From Streptomyces sp. NRRL WC-3626 (GTDB lineage Bacteria > Actinomycetota > Actinomycetes > Streptomycetales > Streptomycetaceae): a DNA stretch of 64,000 bases. A program made the position numbers and the translations under genes. The DNA lies in assembly GCF_000718785.1 (NCBI RefSeq), contig NZ_JOCA01000004.1, forward strand, positions 186,001-250,000. The letters run 5' to 3'. The notes beneath the pieces are model-generated. The model was not told where the DNA came from. It made no database searches and saw only the letters and a program-made list of their open reading frames with translations. Below are positions 37,294 through 44,525 of this stretch, in pieces (position 1 is the stretch's first letter; every line of letters begins with the position of its first letter).

Positions 37294-37788
37294 TCAGCCG
37301 GCGGTGAGGCGTGCGGGCCGGATGCCGGAGACGAGGGTGGCGAGGGCGTGGTCGATGTCGGGGCCGAGGTACCAGTCGCCGGTGTGGTCGAGGGCGTAGG
37401 CGCGGCCCTGGGCGTCGATGGCGAGGAGTGCGCGGGTGTCGGTTTCGGCGCCGAGGGGGCAGACGTCGGTGTCGAGGGCGCGGCCGAGGTCGGCGAGGGT
37501 GCGGGCCATGTGGAGGCCGTGGAGGGGGTCGAGGTCGAGGGTGGCGGGGGCGATCTGCCGTCCGGGGCCCTTCGGGTGGATGCGGAGTCCGCCGAACTCG
37601 GCCCAGGCTTCGACGGCGGCGGGGAAGACCGAGTGGCGGTGGCCTGCGGGTGAGGTGTGGTCGCGCAGGGTGTCGGCCCAGATCTCCGCCTGCTTGATGT
37701 CCCAGCGTCCTGGTTGCCAGCCGGCGGTGCGCAGGGCGGCGTCCACGGGGACGGCGAAGCGGGTGGAGGAGGTGCGGTCGGTGTGCAT
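37294..37788 (-). CDS. SUKH-3 family immunity-type protein
   Basis: A 164-residue protein matching the SUKH-3 layout: AGWQPGRWDIKQAEIWADTL, FPAAVEAWAEFGGLRI, a central LDPLHGLHMARTLADLGRALDTDVCPLG block, and LLAIDAQGRAYALDHTGDWYLGPDIDHALATLVSGI. SUKH proteins neutralise nuclease and deaminase toxins in polymorphic toxin systems. It lies 42 bp downstream of a YwqJ-like deaminase gene on the same strand, a classic toxin-immunity order. The pair is convergent with the histidine kinase. The neutralising role is inferred. Confidence 0.83.
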   Translation of the reverse strand: MHTDRTSSTRFAVPVDAALRTAGWQPGRWDIKQAEIWADTLRDHTSPAGHRHSVFPAAVEAWAEFGGLRIHPKGPGRQIAPATLDLDPLHGLHMARTLADLGRALDTDVCPLGAETDTRALLAIDAQGRAYALDHTGDWYLGPDIDHALATLVSGIRPARLTAG

Positions 37789-37830
37789 CTGCTCTTCGTT
37801 CGTCGAGGTCGTGGGGGGCGGGGCCGGGGG

Positions 37831-38346
37831 TCAGCCGTCGGTGGCGGGGTCGACCGTACGGACGCCGAAGTGGGCGGTGAGGGCGGTGCAGGCGCGGCAG
37901 GGGGCGGCGTAGGCGCCGTGGAGGGGGTCGCCGTCCTCGCGGATGCGGCGGGTGGTGAGTTTGGCCTGCTTGAGGGCTTTGCGTGCTTCGCCGTTGGTCA
38001 TGGGCTTGCGGGCGGCGCGTTTGCTGCGGGCCTCGTCGGCGGTGGTGAGGTGCCGGGAGATGAGGATCGTTTCGGCGCAGCGGCCGGTGAAGCGGTCGCG
38101 CTGGTCGCTGGTCAGGGTGTCGAGGAAGTCCTGGACGAGCGGGTGGAGGGCGGGGGGTGTGTCGCCGCGGGCGGCGGTGCAGGTGAGGGTGGCGCCGCGG
38201 ACGGAGAGGGCGGCGGCGATGGTGGGGAGGATGCCGTCGCGGCGGTGGTGGAGGGCGGGGGCGTGGCCCTCGGCGTCGGTGGCGCTCCAGCCGACGCGGG
38301 GGTCGCCTGAGGGGCCGTTGTGCGGCCCTGTCTGCGTCGCGTTCAT
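37831..38346 (-). CDS. YwqJ-related deaminase-fold protein (toxin-type)
   Basis: A 171-residue protein with the two zinc-binding motifs of YwqJ-like deaminases: FTGRCAETILISRHL near residue 90 (C-A-E) and PCRACTALTAHFGV near residue 153 (PCxxC). Such domains occur as C-terminal toxins of polymorphic secretion systems and are predicted to deaminate nucleic acid or nucleotides. Here the domain stands almost alone, without an Rhs, WXG or LXG leader, signal peptide or pre-toxin region. The ATG at 38346 sits 9 nt after GGGAGGGG. The SUKH-3 gene follows. Activity is inferred. Confidence 0.8.
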   Translation of the reverse strand: MNATQTGPHNGPSGDPRVGWSATDAEGHAPALHHRRDGILPTIAAALSVRGATLTCTAARGDTPPALHPLVQDFLDTLTSDQRDRFTGRCAETILISRHLTTADEARSKRAARKPMTNGEARKALKQAKLTTRRIREDGDPLHGAYAAPCRACTALTAHFGVRTVDPATDG

Positions 38347-38698
38347 GATCGTCATCCCCTCCCGAGCATCCCCCCGGAGGTCACAGAGTGCCAAATCGCG
38401 CGGCTGATGTGGTAGCTGGGGCGGGGCGACACGCCCGGGTTTGGGCGGGCTGTCACGGGAGGGTGACGGCTGGTCACGGAACCGGAGGGGTGGATGACCG
38501 GTGCCGGTGACCGGTGGGGTCGTACCGCATAGGCTGTCGGCACCGCGATCCGTGCGGTGATCCGCGTGCCTGTGCGCGCGGGCGCCGCGGGGGCCGGGGC
38601 GTCAAGAAGTCGAGACAGACGTGACAGTCGAACACGTTCCGTAACCGTCCGAAGGCGGGCGGTGGGGGACGTACAGAGTGCCGCAGGGGGCAACCGCC
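38347..38698. promoter_or_regulatory. Divergent control region of the SUKH/deaminase locus
   Basis: The 352-bp gap between the divergent deaminase and WHH-SUKH genes has no credible coding frame. It contains two direct copies of TGACCGGTG 13 bp apart (38495-38503, 38508-38516) and a CACCGC/GCGGTG inverted repeat (38541-38559). These could be operators. No clear -10/-35 pair was identified. Confidence 0.45.
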
Positions 38699-39682
38699 AT
38701 GACGACAGGTCGGCTCGGGCAAGCCGCGCCGCCGAACGCGGCCTACGCCGGGCAGGTCGTGCACTTCCCGGATCCGGTGCGGGCGGCCCGTCACCCGAGA
38801 GGGGTACGGGTGGACGAGCGCGGCTATCCCGATTTCTCGCCCTACGCGCGTGCGGCGGCCGAGGTCGCGGAGCCGCCGGAGGGTTTCGGTGTCGACGAGC
38901 TGCGGCTGACGGACTATGTGTCGGCGAACGCGGCGCTGTCGGCCAGTGGCCACGAACTGTGGGACACGGTGCCGGCGGTGGCGACGCCGCACGGCTGGAC
39001 GTGGCACCACGTGGTGGGGTCGCGGCGGCTGGAACTGGTGCCGGTCGAGGTGAAGGCGCTGCTGCGGCATCACGGCGGTGTGGCGACCTCGGTGGTGGAC
39101 CACGACAAGCGGGGCACGCGGCCGTTGCAGGAGACGCGGCCGGCGCATTTCGGGCTGCCGAAGTCGGGCGCGGCGGTGACGGAGGCGCAGGTGCTGGGTG
39201 TCGAGGAGGATCTCGGCTACCGGCTGCCCGGCGCGTACCGCTCGTTCCTGAAGGCCGCGGGCGGCTGCGCCCCGGTGGGGACGGCGCTGGACGCGGAGCT
39301 GGGTCTGCTGGTGGACCAGCCGTTCTTCACGGTGCGGGACGAGGCGGCGGTCAATGACCTCGTGTACGTCAACAAGTGCCTGCGGGACCATCTGACCAAG
39401 GACTATCTGTGCGTGTCGTTCGTGCAGGGCGGTCTGCTGGCGGTGAAGGTGCGCGGCGAGCGGCAGGGTTCGGTGTGGTTCTGCGGGTACGACGACGCGC
39501 GGGACGTGGATCCGTCGTGGCCGCCGGCCGAGCGGGTGGAGCGGCTGCTGCTGTCGTGCGGCGACGACTTCGATGTGTTCCTGTCCCGGCTGGCGGGGTC
39601 TCCGCCGGAGCTGGAGACGGTGGCGAATCTGATGGTGGACGGTGGGTTCGCGCGTGCCGTTCCGGTTTCTTCCGGGGAGTGA
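38699..39682 (+). CDS. WHH-type HNH nuclease domain fused to a SUKH (SMI1/KNR4) domain
   Basis: A 327-residue two-domain protein. The N-terminal part (to ~residue 150) ends in GWTWHHVVGSRRLELVPVEVKALLRHHGGVA, which fits the WHH family of HNH/Endo VII toxin nucleases (paired His after W; later H). The C-terminal part from ~residue 160 (VTEAQVLGVEEDLGYRLPGAYRSFLKAAGGCAP ... SVWFCGYDDARD) is a SUKH/SMI1 domain. Toxin-type and immunity-type domains in one chain are unusual; self-neutralisation or a non-toxic sensor role is possible. A GTG seven codons upstream is an alternative start; the ATG at 38699 has AGGGGG before it. The next gene starts 9 bp later. Confidence 0.78.
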   Translation: MTTGRLGQAAPPNAAYAGQVVHFPDPVRAARHPRGVRVDERGYPDFSPYARAAAEVAEPPEGFGVDELRLTDYVSANAALSASGHELWDTVPAVATPHGWTWHHVVGSRRLELVPVEVKALLRHHGGVATSVVDHDKRGTRPLQETRPAHFGLPKSGAAVTEAQVLGVEEDLGYRLPGAYRSFLKAAGGCAPVGTALDAELGLLVDQPFFTVRDEAAVNDLVYVNKCLRDHLTKDYLCVSFVQGGLLAVKVRGERQGSVWFCGYDDARDVDPSWPPAERVERLLLSCGDDFDVFLSRLAGSPPELETVANLMVDGGFARAVPVSSGE

Positions 39683-39691
39683 GCTTCGGCG

Positions 39692-42181
39692 ATGGTGACG
39701 TTCGCACAGGCGCAGGAGCGCGCTGAGGAGTGGGTCAACGGGGACGTTCCGTCGTACCAGCACCGTGAGGTGCGGGTACGGGAGTTCGGCCTCGGGTTCG
39801 TGGTGTGGGCGGAGGACCGTGCGGACGGTCCGCGTTCGGACGGTGGCGCGCAGCGGCTGGTGATCGCCCGCGACAGTGGTGAGGCGACGCTGTGGCCGGG
39901 GCTGCCGGTGGGTGAGGTGATCCGCCGGTACGAGGAGGAGTACGGCCGTGCCGACACGGCGCCCGAGCCGGCGGCGGCGCCCGCGGCGCGGGTGGATCTG
40001 AATCAGACGTCGTTCCTGTTGAGCCCGCCGGAGTGGCTGCAGGAGGCCGCGGACCGGCTGGGGATCCCGGATCGGCGGGGTGAGACGTCGGGGGCGGGTG
40101 TGCCGTCCGAGACCTCCGGTCCGGGCGCGGACGGTGCGGCTTCGGCCCCGCCCGCGGCTCCGGCGGGTTCCGACGCGCCGGGGTCCGGGAGCGGTGCCGC
40201 GTGGCCCGCCGCCGGGGGTTCCCAGGCCGGCGCGCCGGTGGGGGCGACCCCGTGGGCGGGTACGGACACCAACGCCGACGCGGGTGAGGACCGTTCCGTG
40301 CCGCTGCCGCAGACGGTGTTCGCGCAGCAGCTGAGCGAGGCGGGGGACGACACTCCGCCGCCGCCCCCGCCGGCCGTGCCGGAGGCGAAGACGGCGCTGA
40401 TCGCGGGCGGCAGCCAACTGCCGCCGACGGCACTCTCGCCGGCGCTCGGCACTCCGGGTGCGCCGCAGGGCGCGCCGGGTACGCCGCCGGCCGGTCCGGG
40501 TGCGCCGGAGCGGCCGCTCGCGGCCAACGCCGGGGACATCGCGGACGCCGCGACCAGCAAGGCGACTCCGCCGCCGAGGCGCGGCACGGGTGCGTCGACT
40601 CCGCCCCCGCCGAGTGCTCCCGGTGCTCCGGGGGCGCGTCCGGGCGGTACGCCGCCGCCGTCCGCTCCGGCGGGCGGGTATGTGCCGACGCAGATGGTGT
40701 CGTCGCTGGGTCCGGAGGGGCCGGGGGCTCCGACGCCTCCGCCGGGGGCTCCGACGCCTCCGCCGGGGGCTCCTACGCCTCCGCCGGGTACTCCTACGCC
40801 GCCGCCCGGCGGGGTTCATCACGCGGCGACGATGTTCGCCGATCCGTCGGGTACGGGACCGGGTGCGCCCGGTGCTCCGCAGCCCTCTGGGCCTCCTGGT
40901 GCGCCCGGCGCCCCGCTTCCTCCCGGTCCGCCCGGGGTTCCCGGCGCGCCCGGTGCGCCGCAGCCCCCCGCGCCGCCCGCCGCGCCCGGTACGGCCGGCG
41001 GCCGTGGCCCCGTGCATCACGCGGAGACCGTGCTGGCCGCGCCCTCGGTGGGCGGTCCCGGTACGCCTCCGCCGCCGGCGCCGCCCGGAATGCCCGCCGG
41101 CGCTCCGCCGATGCCGCCCGGCGGGATGCCTCCGGGCACGCCCCCGCCCGGTATGCCCCTGCCGGGGCAGCCGCCGGCGTACGGCTATCCGCAGCCGCCC
41201 GCCGGTCAGCCGACCGTCGGCCCCGGCTACCAGGCCGTGCTGCGCTACCGCGCGCAGGACGGCAGCGAGCAGCAGCTGATCCGGCGTTCCGCGCCGGGCA
41301 CGCCGCACCCGGAGTGGCAGATCTTCCACGAGCTGCGCGCCATGAACGTGCCGCCCGGCCAGGTGCTGGAGCTGCACACCGAGCTGGAGTCGTGCGAGCT
41401 GCCGGGTGCCTACTGTGCGCGGATGATCCGCGAGCAGTGGCCGCAGGCACGGATCACGAGCATCGCCCCGTACGGCACGGATCATGCGAGCCGGCAGCAG
41501 GGGATGCGGCAACTCATCGCCCATCAGGGTGAGTTGCACCAGGTCGCGGACGGTCCCGCGCGTCCGGCGCCGGTGCGTGCGCCGATTCCGCCGGTGCCGC
41601 CCGTACCGCCGGTGCCGCCGGAGGCGATCGCGCAGGAGCTGGCGGCGGCGTTCGGACCGGGTGTGTTCCGGTTCGAGCAGGCGGCGGTGTCCCGGCAGGG
41701 TGTGCCGCCGGTGGTGGCGCACACGCTGGTGGCGGCCGGTCTGCCGATGGACATGGGCCCCTTCTTCTGGGCGCAGGCCCAGCCGGGCCGTCCGGTGCCG
41801 ACGCTGGCGGAGCTGGCGGCCGAGCGCGGTGTGCAGCCGGCCTCGGACGCCGGGTCGTACCTGGTGATGGGCAGCGACTTCGGCAAGGCGATCTGTGTGC
41901 AGTACGGCACGGCGAACATCGTCGCGGTGCCGGTGGAGGCCGGGCCGGGCGGTGCGCCGGTGCCGCCGCAGTTCGTGAACACCGGGCTGCCGGAGTTCGC
42001 GCGCTGTCTCGCGCTGCTGGGCCGGATGTGGCGGCTGCGGTTCGGGCTGAACCAGGAGCAGGCGGGCCGCTGGACCGTCGACTTCCAGGCGCAGCTGGCG
42101 GCGCTGGACCCGGCGGCGCTGGGTTCGCCGGAGAGCTGGTGGTCGGTGCTGCTGGAGCAGATGTGGGACGGGCTGCTGTGA
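39692..42181 (+). CDS. Multidomain protein: YrhB-like / Pro-rich linker / deaminase / SUKH-4
   Basis: An 829-residue fusion. Residues ~1-90 resemble the YrhB immunity-type domain (AQERAEEWVNGDVPSYQHREVRVREFG). Residues ~90-510 are a Pro/Gly/Ala-rich low-complexity linker with an exact run of GAPTPPP-type repeats (40724-40807). Residues ~511-620 carry a deaminase-type motif: HPEWQIFHEL (~538) and LHTELESCELPGAYC (~560-573), like XOO_2897/SCP1.201-type nucleic-acid deaminases. Residues ~640-829 form a SUKH-4 domain (PVPTLAELAAERGV, YLVMGSDFGKAICV). No signal or membrane segment is seen. A GGGGAG site within the end of the preceding gene serves the ATG. The domain order, immunity-toxin-immunity, is notable; biochemical activity is unproven. 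Confidence 0.78.
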   Translation: MVTFAQAQERAEEWVNGDVPSYQHREVRVREFGLGFVVWAEDRADGPRSDGGAQRLVIARDSGEATLWPGLPVGEVIRRYEEEYGRADTAPEPAAAPAARVDLNQTSFLLSPPEWLQEAADRLGIPDRRGETSGAGVPSETSGPGADGAASAPPAAPAGSDAPGSGSGAAWPAAGGSQAGAPVGATPWAGTDTNADAGEDRSVPLPQTVFAQQLSEAGDDTPPPPPPAVPEAKTALIAGGSQLPPTALSPALGTPGAPQGAPGTPPAGPGAPERPLAANAGDIADAATSKATPPPRRGTGASTPPPPSAPGAPGARPGGTPPPSAPAGGYVPTQMVSSLGPEGPGAPTPPPGAPTPPPGAPTPPPGTPTPPPGGVHHAATMFADPSGTGPGAPGAPQPSGPPGAPGAPLPPGPPGVPGAPGAPQPPAPPAAPGTAGGRGPVHHAETVLAAPSVGGPGTPPPPAPPGMPAGAPPMPPGGMPPGTPPPGMPLPGQPPAYGYPQPPAGQPTVGPGYQAVLRYRAQDGSEQQLIRRSAPGTPHPEWQIFHELRAMNVPPGQVLELHTELESCELPGAYCARMIREQWPQARITSIAPYGTDHASRQQGMRQLIAHQGELHQVADGPARPAPVRAPIPPVPPVPPVPPEAIAQELAAAFGPGVFRFEQAAVSRQGVPPVVAHTLVAAGLPMDMGPFFWAQAQPGRPVPTLAELAAERGVQPASDAGSYLVMGSDFGKAICVQYGTANIVAVPVEAGPGGAPVPPQFVNTGLPEFARCLALLGRMWRLRFGLNQEQAGRWTVDFQAQLAALDPAALGSPESWWSVLLEQMWDGLL
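40724..40807 (+). repeat. 21-bp tandem repeat encoding GAPTPPP in the Pro-rich linker
   Basis: Four in-frame 21-bp units (GAPTPPP three times, then GTPTPPP) lie inside the 829-residue fusion gene. Copy-number variation would change linker length without changing frame. Confidence 0.85.
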
Positions 42182-42215
42182 CCCGTCGGCGCTGAGCGCC
42201 ACCGTCGCGGAAGGA

Positions 42216-42249
42216 GCCGGGCCCGGTCGTCATCACGACCGGGCCCGGC
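42216..42249 (+). terminator. Intrinsic terminator after the deaminase/SUKH-4 gene
   Basis: GCCGGGCCCGGTCGT and its exact complement form a 15-bp stem with loop catc, followed by CTTTTG. Confidence 0.9.
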
Positions 42250-42386
42250 CTTTTGCGTGCCACCCGTGCGGAGTGTCGCGTTATGAACACTTACGTGTGA
42301 TCCACCAGGATGTGCGCGATTCATCCCATTTCGTGCTCGGTCGTTCGTGCTGGGCTTCGGGTCCGTCGGTGGAGAGGGGTTCCAGG

Positions 42387-43271
42387 GTGAGCAGCGCATC
42401 GGTGTCGTCGCAGGGCTTCGAGGTCGTACGGGGGCGTGGCTACCGTCCCTTGCAGGTGATCGCGTACGTCGAGGGCCTCTCGGGGCGTCGTGACGCCGCC
42501 TGGGAGCGGGCCGCGCGGCTCACCGTGCTCGCGCGGGAGATGGAGGAGGAACTGGAGCTGCTGCGGGTGCGGGTGGCGGGGCTGGCGCCGCAGACGTACG
42601 AGTCGCTGGGGGAGAGCGCGCGGCGGCTGTTCGAGCTGACCGAGGAGGAGGCCACGGCCGTACGGGACTCCGCGCGGCAGCACGCTCGGGACCTCGCGGA
42701 CCTGGCGGGGGACGACGCGACCGGCATGCGGGAGGCCGCCCAGGCGCACGCGGCCGGTGTGCGCGCCGAGGCGGACGAACACGCGCGGGAGCTGCTGGCG
42801 GCGGCCCGCGCGCGGGCCGACGAGATCCGCGTCGAGGCCAGACTCGAGGTGAAGGAGCTGCGCGGCCGGACGCTGGCGGCACTGCGGGAGATGCGGGAAC
42901 GCACCTCGGGGCTGCTCGCCGAGGCGGCCGGGGCGCAGGCGGAACTGCTGGACGAGGTGGCGCGGGAGGAGGCCGCGCGGGTGGCCGAGCTGGGCGCCCG
43001 GCAGGCGGCGGCGGAGGAGCGTGCCGAGCGGGTGCTGGCCGAGGCGCGGCAGACGTTCGCCGACGCGGAGGAGGCGGCCGGGCGTCGTGCGGAGGAGGCG
43101 CGGGAGCGGGCGGCGGAACTGGTGGCCGAGGCGCACGCCCGCGCGGAGGGCGTCGCGCGGGAGACCGAACGGGTGGTGCGCGACCACGCCGACATGCGGG
43201 AGGACGTACAGACCCACATGGACCACGTGTGCGCGAGCCTCAGCGCGCTGACGGGGCGCGTCGTGGAGTGA
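42387..43271 (+). CDS. Long coiled-coil cytoskeletal-type protein (Scy/FilP/DivIVA-like)
   Basis: A 294-residue, almost wholly alpha-helical protein. The N-terminal segment FEVVRGRGYRPLQVIAYVEGLSGRRDAAWERAARLTVL resembles the start of Streptomyces Scy/FilP-type and DivIVA-like proteins, often annotated 'cellulose-binding protein'. The rest is a continuous coiled coil rich in Ala, Glu and Arg (e.g. LLAAARARADEIRVEARLEVKELRGR). The GTG at 42387 follows GGAGAGG; an upstream in-frame start would cross the promoter region. The role is probably polar growth or filament structure, by family analogy. Confidence 0.75.
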   Translation: MSSASVSSQGFEVVRGRGYRPLQVIAYVEGLSGRRDAAWERAARLTVLAREMEEELELLRVRVAGLAPQTYESLGESARRLFELTEEEATAVRDSARQHARDLADLAGDDATGMREAAQAHAAGVRAEADEHARELLAAARARADEIRVEARLEVKELRGRTLAALREMRERTSGLLAEAAGAQAELLDEVAREEAARVAELGARQAAAEERAERVLAEARQTFADAEEAAGRRAEEARERAAELVAEAHARAEGVARETERVVRDHADMREDVQTHMDHVCASLSALTGRVVE

Positions 43272-43736
43272 GGTGAGCCGGGGCTTCGGGTGCGGCGCGG
43301 GCTGTCGGGGACGGCCCGCGCCGTGGTGCTGTCCGAACCCCGTCGCACGGCCGCGTACGTGACCCTCACGCCGCGGCAGGGGCGAGGCCGGGTGGGTCGG
43401 GAGGCGGAGGAACCCTGAGACGGACTCGGCCCATCGGAGGAGAGCCCCTAGGGGTACCTCCGTACTACGGCTCGGGGAGGGTTCGTACCGACGGAGGACG
43501 AGACGGGGCGGGGGGCGTCCTTAACCTGGCTTTACGCCGCTGGGGGGCGGTAAAGCCCAGGGGCGGGGGTGGGGTTTTCCTCAGGAGAAGACTGCGCTGG
43601 GCACCAGGGCGCTCGACCCCTCACTCCCGCGAGACTGAAGCACATCGCACGAACACGCACCACGTGGCAGCCGGGGACGACGCGGCGGCCGCCCGGCACC
43701 GCCTTCTCATCCCCTGACCGACATAGGAGAATTACC
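43272..43736. promoter_or_regulatory. Non-coding leader of the ABC exporter operon with several palindromes
   Basis: This 465-bp gap has no credible gene. It carries CCCCTAGGGG (43445-43454), CCGTAcTACGG (43460-43470), a GTTCGTACCGACGG element about 20 bp on, and an inverted repeat GGCTTTAC/GTAAAGCC (43528-43535, 43550-43557). The cluster looks like an inducible promoter for the downstream exporter; the regulator is unknown. Confidence 0.5.
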
Positions 43737-44525
43737 GTGACATCGGCTGTGACCATTCCCAGGCACGGGGGCACTGGAGGGAGTACGGCCGTTGCCGCGC
43801 GGGCGCGGCAGGTCGTGAAGGCGTACGGGTCCGGGGAGACCCGTGTCGTCGCCCTCGACCATGTCGACGTGGACATCGCACGCGGTCGGTTCACCGCGAT
43901 CATGGGCCCCTCCGGGTCCGGCAAGTCCACGCTGATGCACTGCCTCGCCGGGCTCGACACCGTGACGTCCGGCCAGATCTATCTGGACGAGACCGAGATC
44001 ACCGGCCTGAAGGACAAGAAGCTCACGCGGCTGCGCCGGGACCGGATCGGGTTCATCTTCCAGGCGTTCAACCTGCTGCCGACGCTGAACGCGCTCGAGA
44101 ACATCACCCTGCCCATGGACATCGCCGGCCGTAAGCCCGACAAGGCGTGGCTGGACCGGGTGGTGGAGACCGTCGGTCTCGCGGAGCGGCTGAGGCACCG
44201 GCCCACCCAGCTGTCCGGCGGCCAGCAGCAGCGGGTCGCCGTGGCGCGGGCGCTCGCCGCCCGGCCGGAGATCATCTTCGGTGACGAGCCGACCGGAAAC
44301 CTCGACTCCCGCGCCGGCGCCGAGGTGCTCGGCTTCCTGCGCCGCTCGGTGGACGAGCTGGGCCAGACCATCGTGATGGTCACCCACGACCCGGTGGCCG
44401 CCTCCTACGCCGACCGGGTGCTGTACCTCGCCGACGGCCGCATCGTCGACGAGATGCACCAGCCGACGGCCGATCAGGTCCTCGACCGCATGAAGGACTT
44501 CGACGCCCGGGGGCGTACGTCATGA
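43737..44525 (+). CDS. MacB/LolD-type ABC transporter ATP-binding protein
   Basis: A 262-residue ATPase with Walker A GPSGSGKST (~residue 62), the Q-loop FIFQAFNLLPTLNALENITLP typical of the MacB/LolD subfamily, the signature LSGGQQQRVAVARAL, Walker B EIIFGDEPTGNLDS, and the H-loop VTHDP. The GTG at 43737 follows AGGAGA. It overlaps the permease start by 4 nt (ATGA). Together they form an exporter of the type often involved in cell-envelope stress or peptide antibiotic response; the substrate is unknown. Confidence 0.95.
   Translation: MTSAVTIPRHGGTGGSTAVAARARQVVKAYGSGETRVVALDHVDVDIARGRFTAIMGPSGSGKSTLMHCLAGLDTVTSGQIYLDETEITGLKDKKLTRLRRDRIGFIFQAFNLLPTLNALENITLPMDIAGRKPDKAWLDRVVETVGLAERLRHRPTQLSGGQQQRVAVARALAARPEIIFGDEPTGNLDSRAGAEVLGFLRRSVDELGQTIVMVTHDPVAASYADRVLYLADGRIVDEMHQPTADQVLDRMKDFDARGRTS

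Noticed and set aside
40724..40807. Repeats that might be a CRISPR-like array
   Set aside because: The units are contiguous, have no spacers and encode a Pro-rich linker in frame.
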